Of a stretch of 64,000 bases of DNA, positions 1 through 9,023 are shown piece by piece. The position numbers and the translations under genes are program-made. Origin of the DNA: Pseudomonas neustonica (lineage in GTDB: Bacteria > Pseudomonadota > Gammaproteobacteria > Pseudomonadales > Pseudomonadaceae); the NCBI RefSeq assembly GCF_003797945.1, contig NZ_RKKU01000012.1, positions 46,275-110,274 on the forward strand, written 5' to 3'. A model generated the notes under the pieces. It was not told where the DNA came from. It did not search any database and saw only the letters and a list, made by a program, of their open reading frames with translations. The first letter of the stretch is position 1. The number at the start of each line of letters is the position of its first letter.

Positions 1-2
1 GG

Positions 3-1316
3 AAAGTCTTTGCCGTACTCTGGCTCGCCACATTGCTGGTCGGTGGCTCAGGCTTTCTGGTCAGTCGCGCACTGCAGCAGGACTGGCTGCTGCTGCAATT
101 AAACCCACCTCTGCGTGACTTTGCCGCGCAACTGACCAGCCGCTATGAACAACAAGGCGCCGCTGCAGCACAAGCCTGGCTTGAGCTACAGCGGCGACAA
201 CATCAAATAAGTGCGCGCCTGTTCGATAGCAATGGGCAAAGCCTGCTACCCGGCACGCTGCGACGCGGCCCACGTCTTGCCCCAAACGATGAAGCACGCC
301 CACGGCCCTCGATGCCGCAGCCGCCGCGATCGCGCGGCAGAATGCTGCAACTTAGCTGGCAGACAGAGCACAATGACTACCTGCTGGCAGTCCATATCGC
401 CGAACCGGGCCTCTGGAACAGCGAGCGAGCCCCCATTCGGTTGCTACTCAATATTGCTATGGGCATGGGCCTACTGGCGCTACTCAGTCTGTTGCTTAGC
501 CGCTACCTGACAGCTCCGCTGCGCGAACTTGGCTTGGCAGCCCAGTCGTTGGGTCGTGGCCAATTCCAAGCCAAAACCCTCGACCGCGTCAACCAACGTA
601 AAGATGAGATTGGCGATTTATCGCGGCAATTCGGACATATGGCAGGACAAGTACAGACGTTATTGGAAAGCCAACAGCAGTTAATGCGCGACATCTCCCA
701 TGAACTGCGCTCTCCGCTTGCTCGACTGCGCGTTGGTCTGGCGCTGGGTAGCCAGCGCCAGATAAATGCTGACGCCGCGCTATGGCAGCGCCTGGATCTA
801 GAATGCGACCGCCTGGACCGTCTGATCGACGCGATACTCAGCCTAAGTCGACTCGATAGCCCGACAGAACCGGCCCAATCATTCGCGCTGGATCCGCTGC
901 TTGCGCAGGTGGTTGAAGATGCCCAGTTCGCCAGCCCTGACCTACAGATTACTCTTGAAGGTAAAAGTGATCTGCGCCTGAGCGGCTGGCCCGATCAGTT
1001 GGCCAGCGCCTTCGATAATCTGCTACGCAATGCCCAGCGCTTTAGCCCGCAGGACGGCAGTATCCGCATCCAGGCAAAAAAACAGGGGGCACATTGGCAA
1101 ATCAGCGTGGAAGATCAAGGGCCAGGCGTACCGGAGCCTTGGCTGAACAGGCTCACTGAAGCTTTTGTGCGCCTTCCGGGGCAGCCGCCTGACACCGGCT
1201 ATGGGCTCGGGCTGACCATTGCCGCTCGCGCCATTGCACGCCACCAGGGCAGGCTGGCCTTTACCAGTGTCGAGGGCAGCGGACTCAAAGCGGTGGTTGA
1301 GTTACCACAGCACTAG
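3..1316 (+). CDS. Sensor histidine kinase (CpxA-like), 5' end outside window
   Basis: The reading frame is open from the first bases and already encodes a hydrophobic N-terminal membrane segment, so the true start lies left of the window. After a periplasmic stretch there is a second membrane segment near visible residues 145-170, a HAMP linker, a HisKA domain with the H-box SHELRSPLARLR (His at about visible residue 233), and a HATPase domain with N-box LLRNAQRF, G1 DQGPGVP and G2 GYGLGLT. It should autophosphorylate and pass phosphate to a response regulator, presumably encoded just upstream. The H-box resembles CpxA. The signal sensed is unknown. Its stop overlaps the end of the convergent nitroreductase by 4 bp. 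Confidence 0.93.
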   Translation, partial: KVFAVLWLATLLVGGSGFLVSRALQQDWLLLQLNPPLRDFAAQLTSRYEQQGAAAAQAWLELQRRQHQISARLFDSNGQSLLPGTLRRGPRLAPNDEARPRPSMPQPPRSRGRMLQLSWQTEHNDYLLAVHIAEPGLWNSERAPIRLLLNIAMGMGLLALLSLLLSRYLTAPLRELGLAAQSLGRGQFQAKTLDRVNQRKDEIGDLSRQFGHMAGQVQTLLESQQQLMRDISHELRSPLARLRVGLALGSQRQINADAALWQRLDLECDRLDRLIDAILSLSRLDSPTEPAQSFALDPLLAQVVEDAQFASPDLQITLEGKSDLRLSGWPDQLASAFDNLLRNAQRFSPQDGSIRIQAKKQGAHWQISVEDQGPGVPEPWLNRLTEAFVRLPGQPPDTGYGLGLTIAARAIARHQGRLAFTSVEGSGLKAVVELPQH

Positions 1317-1885
1317 GTGCTGTGGGGCCAACGCTGGAAGAAGTCATCACTATTGAGCTGCGGCACCTGCTTGCGCTCACCAGCCGGGTGACCAACGTAC
1401 AAAAAAGCAATGATCTGCTCATTTTCGGCCAGCCCCAAGCCCTGCTTCACCAGTGGGTGATAAGCCAGCGCGCCGGTGCGCCAAACGGCGCCGAGTCCCA
1501 TCGCATGCGCCGCAATCAGCATATTACTGACAGCCGCGCCACAGGCGAGATCCTGTTCGATAGCGGGCACCTTAGGATGCTCCTGATGGCAGCTAATGGC
1601 GACGATCAGCAGCGGCGCCCGCAGCGGTAACCCCTGTGTGCGAGCCAAGGTGTCGGCCGACAGATCCGGGGTATCCGCCAGCGCCGCCTTACCAAACAGC
1701 TCACCCAGCGCCTCCAGCCCCTCATCCTGCATGACCAGAAAGCGCCAAGGCCGCAGATAGGCATGGTCCGGCGCACGCAATGCCGCGTCGAACATTGCCT
1801 GTTGCTGCTCGGGATCAGGAGCGGGCCCTATCAGGCGGGGTACTGAAACACGCTGATGCAGTGCCCTAAGAGCATCTACTGACAT
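1313..1885 (-). CDS. Nitroreductase family protein (YdjA-like)
   Basis: A 190-residue FMN-dependent nitroreductase fold protein of the short YdjA type. The N-terminal RVSVPRL segment, the RPWRF motif and the C-terminal FLYVGHPAG stretch are typical of this group. Family members are cytosolic homodimers that reduce nitro compounds or quinones with NAD(P)H; the physiological substrate is usually unknown. The ATG follows a GAGGATGA ribosome site and overlaps the end of the upstream AraC-type regulator by 10 bp, so the two are probably co-transcribed. Family is secure, substrate is not. Confidence 0.9.
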   Translation of the reverse strand: MSVDALRALHQRVSVPRLIGPAPDPEQQQAMFDAALRAPDHAYLRPWRFLVMQDEGLEALGELFGKAALADTPDLSADTLARTQGLPLRAPLLIVAISCHQEHPKVPAIEQDLACGAAVSNMLIAAHAMGLGAVWRTGALAYHPLVKQGLGLAENEQIIAFLYVGHPAGERKQVPQLNSDDFFQRWPHST

Positions 1886-2925
1886 TCATCCTCCGATTGA
1901 CTCTGCCGCTCGTTCAGTAACACCTGTTCGCGATACTGACCTGGTGGTAACCCAAACCAACGTTTGAACGCGCGAAAAAAATTGCTTGGATCAGCAAAAC
2001 CCAGCAGACAAGCAATTTCAAACAGTGTGAGTTTGGGTTGACCGAGATACTGCAGCGCCAGTTCCCGCCGGGTTTTTTCCAGCAGCTGTTGAAAGCTGAT
2101 TCCTTCTTCCTGCAGCCGTCGCTGCAAGGTTCGGGTACTCATCTTCATCGCCGTCGCCACCGCCTGACGCTTTGGTTCACCCTGCGGCAGCAAACGGCAG
2201 AGAACCTGCCGCGCCTGATGGGTTATCGGGTCCGTTTCAAAACGCGCCAGATAATCACCCGCAAAGCGATCATGCAACTGCGCCAGCATAGGGTTGGCTG
2301 AGGCTAGCGGCGCCTCCATCAAGTCACGCGCCAGCTCCAGACTATGCGCGCTGGCGCCAAATTCAAGCGGGCAATCAAACAGCTCTGTGTAGGGCTTCAG
2401 GTTAGCGGGCTCAGGCATATCGAAGGTCGCCCGTAACGGGCGAATGTGCTGCGCCGTCATCCAACGGCAAAAAGCCAAGGCATAAGCCATGGCCGCGTCC
2501 CGACTCTGCGCGCATGCCGGTACACGATCGCCGTGGATGCCAAAGCTGATGCGATAAAAACCGGGTTCGACCGAAAGTACGAGATCCGCCGACTCTCCCA
2601 GAATGCGCTGATAACGAACGACACGGCCAAAGCCTTCCAGCAAGGTACTACTCGACATCATGGCATAGCCAACCACGCTGAAATGGCCAGGGCGCATGGT
2701 CTGCGCCATATTCAAGCCAATCGCCGGATTACCTGAGATTTCCACTGCACGCCGCCATAACCGCGTCATACTGTCTTGCGGAATACGCCCATCGGGATCG
2801 CTGAGCACTGCCGCCTCTATGCCTAAATCAGCAAACAGGTCAGCCGCGTTCAAGCCACTGTTCTCCAGCGCTTGAACAATAGCCCTGGCCCAGCCAGCAG
2901 ATGTCGTGCGTTCAGCGTGCCCCAT
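1876..2925 (-). CDS. AraC-family transcriptional regulator (OruR/ArgR-type)
   Basis: About 349 residues. The N-terminal ~200 residues match the Arabinose_bd-type ligand domain of long AraC regulators (GHFSVVGYAMMSSSTL is typical). The C-terminal ~90 residues are an AraC HTH pair: MSTRTLQRRLQEEGISF and IACLLGFADPSNFFRAFKRW. I chose the ATG at 2925, preceded by GAGA; a TTG 15 bp upstream is the alternative. It overlaps the nitroreductase gene and is divergent from the Mpo1-like gene, so either may be a target. Effector unknown. Confidence 0.9.
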   Translation of the reverse strand: MGHAERTTSAGWARAIVQALENSGLNAADLFADLGIEAAVLSDPDGRIPQDSMTRLWRRAVEISGNPAIGLNMAQTMRPGHFSVVGYAMMSSSTLLEGFGRVVRYQRILGESADLVLSVEPGFYRISFGIHGDRVPACAQSRDAAMAYALAFCRWMTAQHIRPLRATFDMPEPANLKPYTELFDCPLEFGASAHSLELARDLMEAPLASANPMLAQLHDRFAGDYLARFETDPITHQARQVLCRLLPQGEPKRQAVATAMKMSTRTLQRRLQEEGISFQQLLEKTRRELALQYLGQPKLTLFEIACLLGFADPSNFFRAFKRWFGLPPGQYREQVLLNERQSQSEDECQ

Positions 2926-3069
2926 GATTTCTCGCAACAAGGATGATCAATTTGACGGTGAAACCGATGTTAATTGGCGCCAGATCATAGAACAAAGTTA
3001 CCACCAAGATAAATTGCCAAACGCAGATAGCGTTCTGGCGCACAAGGCCATGGCTATAGCGACAGCCTA

Positions 3070-3079
3070 CACTATAGTG
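3070..3079. promoter_or_regulatory. Perfect palindrome in the AraC-regulator/Mpo1 divergent region
   Basis: CACTATAGTG is a perfect 10-bp palindrome in the 228-bp gap between the divergent AraC-type regulator and the Mpo1-like gene. It contains TATAGT, a possible -10 box for the plus-strand gene, without a good -35. It may be an operator or only a promoter core. Confidence 0.3.
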
Positions 3080-3153
3080 GCAATTCAACGCCTCACTATT
3101 GCAATCCTCAGGAACAACCTGCAGCGAATAAATCCAGCCGATCCGGAGTTACT

Positions 3154-3483
3154 ATGTCCCAACATAAAAACCACAGCACGGAAGAGAGATTGAGCAGCTT
3201 CGCTGAGTTCTACCCTTACTATCTGAGCGAACATCAGAATGACATCTGCCGCCGCCTGCATTATGCCGGTAGCGCTCTGGTACTACTTATTCTGGCCTGC
3301 GTAGTGGTATCTCAGGTTTGGTGGCTGCTGCTGGCCATCCCGGTTGCGGGCTACGGCTTTGCGTGGGTCGGTCACTTCTTTTTTGCACACAACAGGCCCG
3401 CCACCTTTACCTATCCACTCTATAGCTTGCTTGGCGACTGGGTCATGTTACGTGATGCACTGACAGGACGAATTCGCTTTTAA
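3154..3483 (+). CDS. Mpo1-like / DUF962 small membrane protein
   Basis: A 109-residue protein of the DUF962 (Mpo1-like, YGL010w) family. It has the family's N-terminal FAEFYPYYLSEHQN, RRLHYAGS, two hydrophobic segments (about residues 43-75) and the HFFFAHNRPATF / SLLGDW motif with conserved histidines. Yeast Mpo1 is an Fe(II) dioxygenase for alpha-oxidation of 2-hydroxy fatty acids; the same reaction here is inference. The ATG follows CGGAG at good spacing. It is followed, after about 105 bp, by an HD-domain protein whose fold can also house an iron oxygenase. Confidence 0.87.
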   Translation: MSQHKNHSTEERLSSFAEFYPYYLSEHQNDICRRLHYAGSALVLLILACVVVSQVWWLLLAIPVAGYGFAWVGHFFFAHNRPATFTYPLYSLLGDWVMLRDALTGRIRF

Positions 3484-3588
3484 CCTTGCATACACTTCGA
3501 ATGTCAGCAGCGCGACAGTCAGTCCCGCCTTGTGGAACTATGATGCCAACAAAGCCTGATCCAAAACCACAATAAGAGGAGCTCAACC

Positions 3589-4164
3589 ATGGGTGAGCAA
3601 CGTGCAACCTTTAGCGCGATGCAGGAAGGTACCGCCGAAGACTGGGGCATCATTTCAGATCATTACCGCCCTTTCGCCAAGCAGTTGCCTGACCGCATCA
3701 TTGCCCATCTCATGCTGCTCGACGGCGACTTTGGCGGCTTCCCGATTGACCGTCTGCAGCATTCATTACAAACGGCCACACGCGCACACCGCGATGGCCG
3801 TGACGAGGAATACGTCGTCTGCGCGCTATTACACGACATCGGCGACACCCTCGGCAGCTACAACCACCCCGATATCGCTGCGGCCATCCTGAAGCCCTTT
3901 GTCAGCGAAGAAAACCTGTGGATGGTCGAGAAACACGGTATTTTTCAGGGCTATTATTTCTTTCACCACCTGGGCATGGATCGTCACCTGCGCGACCAGT
4001 TCAAGGATCACCCGTTGTATCAATACACGGCCGAATTCTGCGCCAAATATGACGCAACCGCGTTTGACGCCGACTACGAAAGTGAGCCGCTGGCGTTTTT
4101 CGAGCCGATGCTACGCAATGTATTCGCCAAGCCAAAACGCTCAATTTACAAATCCATGGACTGA
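3589..4164 (+). CDS. HD-domain protein, PhnZ/MIOX-like
   Basis: A 191-residue protein with an HD-type metal site: HSLQTATRAH, then ALLHDIGDTLG (the HD pair), then downstream histidines in YNHPD, EKHGIF and FFHHLG. The spacing resembles the small HD enzymes related to PhnZ and myo-inositol oxygenase (mixed-valent di-iron oxygenases) rather than nucleotide phosphohydrolases, but this rests on pattern only. The C-terminal segment (residues 140-190, ending in a KPKRSIY-like motif) looks conserved. The start ATG follows AAGAGGAG. No phosphonate genes lie nearby, so the substrate is unknown. Confidence 0.85.
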   Translation: MGEQRATFSAMQEGTAEDWGIISDHYRPFAKQLPDRIIAHLMLLDGDFGGFPIDRLQHSLQTATRAHRDGRDEEYVVCALLHDIGDTLGSYNHPDIAAAILKPFVSEENLWMVEKHGIFQGYYFFHHLGMDRHLRDQFKDHPLYQYTAEFCAKYDATAFDADYESEPLAFFEPMLRNVFAKPKRSIYKSMD

Positions 4165-4408
4165 CTCCGGCAACGGATCAACCCCATGGTGTAAAACGCA
4201 CCAAAGTAGCGCGCCAGACAGGAAAGTACGGCATTTAACTGGCTGGCGCCGCGCCTGACGAATGGTCAATAGACCCCAGATCGCACGATTGCGGGGCAAC
4301 CTTGGTGTTCCCCCCGGATACCCAGTCATATTATGATCAGCCAGCGAGATGGTTCGACTGGCATTTCCCAGCCCGGATATCTCACCAGGCCCTGGAAACC
4401 GACTGATC

Positions 4409-5788
4409 ATGACTGCAAAAAGCCGTATAACTCCTGTTAGACCGCCACTGGAAGGCTACTACTCCAGGGTCATAGCCTATTTGTCCGTCGCGGTGACCTT
4501 TGCTGCCGTGCTGGTCGAGAACGGCCATACCAATACTGTTCTAGCTGCGATCCTCTATGCTCTTGCCTACCCGCAGTTGGCCCAATATCTACCCAAATGG
4601 CTGATGCACAATAACCAGGTACCACGGCGCCTGATTCTGCTCGCGCTGGACGCACTGCATACCGGTATGTTCGTGGCACTAGTGGGCTTTAACTTTGTGC
4701 CCAGCCTGATGTTCACACTACTACTTGGCTTCTCTTGCCTGATCGCTGGCGGTACGACCTATCTCATTGCCAGTTGGCTGCTCACCATTGCTGGCATGCT
4801 GCTTTGCGCAGCCGCGTTCACTCCCGAGCTTAACGTGCACAGCTCCGTGCTCGTCTCGGTAACCAGTATTCTCAGCACCAGCCTCTGTATCCTGACGACT
4901 GCGGCCTTCGTCCATCGCCAAGGCAGAAATCTGGAAGCGGCTCAGGCGGTAATCAGTGCCGAGCAGGAGAAAACCGCCAAGCTGGCCGCCAACCTGTCCA
5001 AGTATCTGTCGCCGCAAGTGTGGGCGTCGATTTTCTCCGGTAAACGCACGGTCAAACTGGAGACGCGCCGAAAAAAACTAACCGTCTTTTTCTCTGACAT
5101 TCGTGGCTTTACCGAACTGGCAGAAGAGCTGGAAGCTGAAGCATTGACCGACCTGCTGAACAGCTACCTGACGGAGATGTCACGCATTGCGTTGCAGCAT
5201 GGTGGCACCATCGACAAGTTTATTGGCGACTGCGTCATGGTGTTTTTTGGTGACCCGAAGAGCAGTGGCGTCAAGCAAGATGCAGAGGCCGCCGTCTCCA
5301 TGGCCATTGCCATGCGCAAGCACATGAAGGTCTTGCGTCAACAGTGGCGTAGCAGCGGTATCACCAAGCCGCTGGAAATTCGCATGGGCTTGAGCACGGG
5401 TTATTGCACCGTCGGTAACTTTGGCGCCGCCACGCGCATGGATTACACCATCATCGGACGCGAGGTGAACCTGGCAAGCAGGCTCGAAAGCGCCGCCGAC
5501 GCTGGTGAAATCCTGATTTCGCACGAAACCTATTCGCTGATCAAAGACATCATCATGTGCCGTGACAAAGGTCAGATCAGCGTCAAGGGCTTTTCGCGAC
5601 CAGTACAGATCTATCAGGTCGTTGGTCTGCGGCGCGAGCTGGGTATTGCGCCGACCTTTGTTGAGCACGAGATGGCGGGCTTCTCCATGTATCTTGATAC
5701 CAACAATATTCGCAACTACGACAAGGATCAGATCGTAACGGCCCTGGAGCAGGCGGCGCGCAAGCTTAAGGACAAAGTCATTGTCTAA
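4409..5788 (+). CDS. cyaB: Class III adenylate cyclase with MASE2 membrane domain (CyaB type)
   Basis: A 459-residue membrane cyclase. Residues ~20-165 carry hydrophobic helices starting LEGYYSRVIAYLSV, matching the MASE2 sensor of Pseudomonas CyaB. The catalytic domain holds the metal Asp in FSDIRGF (residue 230) and IGD (274), adenine-specifying Lys270 in DKFIGD and Asp345 in DYTIIG, and transition-state Asn354 and Arg358 in VNLASRLE, so a full catalytic set for ATP is present. Homologous CyaB makes most of the cAMP that activates Vfr in P. aeruginosa. An in-frame ATG at 4349 is possible; neither start has a strong ribosome site and 4409 gives the usual family length. Confidence 0.92.
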   Translation: MTAKSRITPVRPPLEGYYSRVIAYLSVAVTFAAVLVENGHTNTVLAAILYALAYPQLAQYLPKWLMHNNQVPRRLILLALDALHTGMFVALVGFNFVPSLMFTLLLGFSCLIAGGTTYLIASWLLTIAGMLLCAAAFTPELNVHSSVLVSVTSILSTSLCILTTAAFVHRQGRNLEAAQAVISAEQEKTAKLAANLSKYLSPQVWASIFSGKRTVKLETRRKKLTVFFSDIRGFTELAEELEAEALTDLLNSYLTEMSRIALQHGGTIDKFIGDCVMVFFGDPKSSGVKQDAEAAVSMAIAMRKHMKVLRQQWRSSGITKPLEIRMGLSTGYCTVGNFGAATRMDYTIIGREVNLASRLESAADAGEILISHETYSLIKDIIMCRDKGQISVKGFSRPVQIYQVVGLRRELGIAPTFVEHEMAGFSMYLDTNNIRNYDKDQIVTALEQAARKLKDKVIV

Positions 5789-5825
5789 CCTGCCCGAAGG
5801 CAGTTCACCTGCCCCAGGGCACCGC

Positions 5826-6647
5826 TCAGGCCGCCGCTCTCGCCTTCAACGCATCGGCTTCATCCGCGCGCTCCAGTAGCACGGCATCGTCCCAGCGATA
5901 CAGCTCAATGCGACCATCTTCGTGCTCTATCAACGCCGTGCAGGACTCCACCCAATCACCACAGTTGTGGTACTCGATGCCTTTCACATGGCGAATTTCG
6001 GCATGGTGAATGTGCCCGCAGACCACGCCGTCATAGCCTCTTTTGACGCACTCGTGGGCTATCCCATCCTCAAAGTCGCTGATGAAGTTGACGGCTTTCT
6101 TTACCCGCTGCTTAAGGTAGGCAGACAGCGACCAGTAGCCATAACCAAACCGGCTGCGCCAATGGTTATACCAGCGGTTGAGGACCAGACTGAACTCGTA
6201 GGCATGATCACCCAGGAAGGCTAACCAGCGATGGCAGCGGGTTATGACGTCAAACTGATCACCGTGTATGACCAGCAGCTGACGCCCATCGGCCGTCGTA
6301 TGAATCGCCTCGTCGACCAGCTCGATATTGCCCAGCTGCAGGCTCGAATAGCGGCGCAAGAACTCGTCGTGGTTACCGGTAACGTAGGTCACCCGCGTAC
6401 CGCGCTTGCTCATCGTGAGAACGCGCCGCATCACATTGGTGTGCGACTGGGGCCAGTAAATACCTTTGCGCAAGCGCCAACCGTCGATGATGTCGCCGAC
6501 CAGATAAAGATGTTCGCAATCATAGGACTTGAGAAAGGTTGCGAGCTTTTCAGCCTGACACCCGCGCGTACCCAGGTGCAGATCCGAAATCCACAAGGTT
6601 TTCACTTTCTGCTTCTTTTCTGTCGGCAACGACACGCCACTGTTCAT
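5826..6647 (-). CDS. LpxH-like metallophosphoesterase (UDP-2,3-diacylglucosamine diphosphatase family)
   Basis: A 273-residue calcineurin-like phosphoesterase with all metal motifs: SDLHLGT, VGDIIDGW, TGNHDEF, HGDQFD and CGHIHHAEI. It resembles the LpxH/LpxH2 group that hydrolyses UDP-2,3-diacylglucosamine in lipid A synthesis; many Pseudomonas carry a separate canonical lpxH, so this may be a paralogue. The start is set by a strong AAGGAG eight bases before the ATG at 6647; the open frame runs 132 bp further upstream without such a site. Convergent with cyaB and divergent from plpD. Confidence 0.9.
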   Translation of the reverse strand: MNSGVSLPTEKKQKVKTLWISDLHLGTRGCQAEKLATFLKSYDCEHLYLVGDIIDGWRLRKGIYWPQSHTNVMRRVLTMSKRGTRVTYVTGNHDEFLRRYSSLQLGNIELVDEAIHTTADGRQLLVIHGDQFDVITRCHRWLAFLGDHAYEFSLVLNRWYNHWRSRFGYGYWSLSAYLKQRVKKAVNFISDFEDGIAHECVKRGYDGVVCGHIHHAEIRHVKGIEYHNCGDWVESCTALIEHEDGRIELYRWDDAVLLERADEADALKARAAA

Positions 6648-6821
6648 ACGCCCATCTCCTTTGGAAGATGCTGTCAGGCTACGCAGTGGGCGTGACTGGT
6701 TTGTGACACTAATACGTCTCTGCGATGACAGTCCCCAACTTGCTTTGAGCGCCGCACAAAGGCTGGCCTTCGTATACAATGGCCGCTTTTAATAACGCTA
6801 TCTGTCGTCTGGAAGCCAAGC

Positions 6822-8999
6822 ATGCTGAAACGGGCTCTACTGCTACTGTTGCTCACCCTCTCGAGTTGGGCTTGCGCCGAACCCTTGCGTACGGGCTTGG
6901 TTCTATCTGGCGGCGGGGCACGTGGGCTCGCGCACATCGGCGTTCTCAAGCAGCTTGAGGCGATGAATATCCCGATTGACGCGATCGCCGGCACCAGCAT
7001 GGGTGCGGTCATCGGCGGTCTCTACGCTGCGGGCTACAGTGCTGAAGAGCTGGAGAAGATAGCGCTTGACCTGGATTGGCAGAACACCCTCGCCGACGCG
7101 CCATTGCGCGAAGACATACCCTTCCGACGTAAGCAGGATGATCGCGACTTTCTGGTCAAACAGCGTCTGAGTTTCGATCACGGCAAGCTCAGCTTTCCTC
7201 TCGGCCTGCTGCAAGGACAAAACCTGGGCTTGCAACTGGAAAGCCTGTTGGTGCATACCAACGAAATTGACGATTTCAACCGACTACCTATCCCTTTCCG
7301 TGCGGTAGCAACGGATATCGCCAGCGGCGAAGCCGTTATTTTTGATCATGGGCACCTGCCCCTGGCCATTCGCGCCAGCCTGGCACTACCCGGCTTTTTC
7401 TCACCGGTAGAAGTCGATGGCCGCCTACTGGTCGATGGCGTGTTATCCAAGAACCTGCCCATTGATGTCGCCCGTGCCATGGGCGTTGACCGCGTTATCG
7501 TGGTTGATATCGGCACCCCATTGAAGTCCACGCAAGAGCTGAAAAGCGTATTGGACATCATGGATCAAACCACCACCTTGCTGACCCGCGCCAACTCCGA
7601 GAAACAATTGGCCACCCTGGGACCGCAGGATCTGTTGCTACAGCCACAACTGGGTGATATGGGCTTTAACAGCTTTGAACGCAGTGCCGAGGCGATAGAG
7701 GCTGGTGCCGCCAGCCTGCGCACCTCTCATCAGGCGCTGTCTTTCATCAACCCGGGAGAACCGGTTAGCGGCGGCAATCTTGCCAGTGCTCGCCCCCAGC
7801 GCCAGGCAATCATTGATGCTATAGAAGTCGACAACAGCGGCAAGGTTGCTGACGAAGTGGTACTCGCCATGATCCGGCAAGAAGTCGGCGAGCCGCTTAA
7901 TCTCGCTCGCTTGCAGACCGACATGGGCACCGTTTACGGTACCGACTACTTCAGTCGCGTCACCTACGAGGTAGTGCACGAGGATGGTCACAATACGTTG
8001 CTTATCCACACGGCCGGACGCCGCACAGGCACGGACTACTTGCGCCTGGGTCTGAATCTGGTCGATGACTTTGAAGGTGGCAGCCAATACAACATCGGTG
8101 CCAGCTTCCGCGTTAACGGCCTCAACCCGCTGGGCGCGGAGTGGCTGACACGCCTGCAAGTAGGCGCGCACCAGATCCTCTACTCCGAGTTCTACCAGCC
8201 ACTGGACTATGGCTCGCGTTACTTTATCGCGCCCTTCGTCGACGGTGAGTCGCGCAACGTTGAAGTGCTTCAGGACGATATACCGGTGGTGGACTATCGC
8301 CAGCGCCGCTACGGTACCGGCATCAACCTGGGTCGGCAGATAGCCAATACCGGTGAGGTGCGCTTTGGCCTGTCACGTTACTGGGGGCAATCCAAAGTCC
8401 GCGTCGGTGACCCGGAATCCCCCAGTATTAACTTTGAAGAGGCCTTTTACGGTATCGAGTTCAATCGCGACACCCTGGATAACGTGAACTTCCCTCACTC
8501 CGGCGACGAAGCCAACATCAGCTGGCGGCAATCAGAACCCGACCTGGGCGCCGATGAACGCTATCAACAATTTGAGATCAAAGCCAACAAGGCGTTTGGC
8601 TTTGGTCTCAACAGTATGCAGCTGGGGGCCTTTATAGGTCGCACAGACAGTGACGTCAACGTGGCGCAAAGCAGCTTCATTCTGGGCGGCCCCGGCTTAT
8701 TCTCAGGCTACCGGCAAGACGGACTAGCCGGGCAAAACTATCAACTAGGACGGATGGTGTACTACCGCCGGCTAAACCCCAGCTATTTCGATATTCTCAG
8801 CCTACCACTCTACGTCGGTACCAGTCTGGAATATGGCCGGGTCTACAACCGCGATGAAGAAGGCTTCGACACCGGTTACTTCGGTGCCGGCAGCCTGCTA
8901 CTGGGAATGGATACACTGCTCGGACCACTATTTTTTGGTCTGGGCGCCAATGAAGAAGGCCAGGAAGCCTTTTACATGAAGCTCGGGCAAACCTTCTGA
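6822..8999 (+). CDS. plpD: Patatin-like phospholipase, type Vd autotransporter
   Basis: A 725-residue protein with an N-terminal signal peptide (to about ACA, residue 19), a patatin domain with oxyanion loop SGGGARG, nucleophile Ser59 in GTSMG and Asp205 in VDGVL forming the Ser-Asp dyad, then a POTRA-like segment (~330-400) and a C-terminal 16-strand BamA/Omp85-like barrel ending in F. Length and order match P. aeruginosa PlpD (phospholipase A1, type Vd secretion). The barrel should insert in the outer membrane and the lipase reach the surface or be released. No accessory gene lies alongside. Confidence 0.95.
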   Translation: MLKRALLLLLLTLSSWACAEPLRTGLVLSGGGARGLAHIGVLKQLEAMNIPIDAIAGTSMGAVIGGLYAAGYSAEELEKIALDLDWQNTLADAPLREDIPFRRKQDDRDFLVKQRLSFDHGKLSFPLGLLQGQNLGLQLESLLVHTNEIDDFNRLPIPFRAVATDIASGEAVIFDHGHLPLAIRASLALPGFFSPVEVDGRLLVDGVLSKNLPIDVARAMGVDRVIVVDIGTPLKSTQELKSVLDIMDQTTTLLTRANSEKQLATLGPQDLLLQPQLGDMGFNSFERSAEAIEAGAASLRTSHQALSFINPGEPVSGGNLASARPQRQAIIDAIEVDNSGKVADEVVLAMIRQEVGEPLNLARLQTDMGTVYGTDYFSRVTYEVVHEDGHNTLLIHTAGRRTGTDYLRLGLNLVDDFEGGSQYNIGASFRVNGLNPLGAEWLTRLQVGAHQILYSEFYQPLDYGSRYFIAPFVDGESRNVEVLQDDIPVVDYRQRRYGTGINLGRQIANTGEVRFGLSRYWGQSKVRVGDPESPSINFEEAFYGIEFNRDTLDNVNFPHSGDEANISWRQSEPDLGADERYQQFEIKANKAFGFGLNSMQLGAFIGRTDSDVNVAQSSFILGGPGLFSGYRQDGLAGQNYQLGRMVYYRRLNPSYFDILSLPLYVGTSLEYGRVYNRDEEGFDTGYFGAGSLLLGMDTLLGPLFFGLGANEEGQEAFYMKLGQTF

Positions 9000-9023
9000 T
9001 TTACTGGTTGCGCCCGAGCATTC

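Noticed and set aside
5793..5806. CTGCC-CGAA-GGCAG as the cyaB terminator
   Set aside because: The stem is only 5 bp and no T tract follows.
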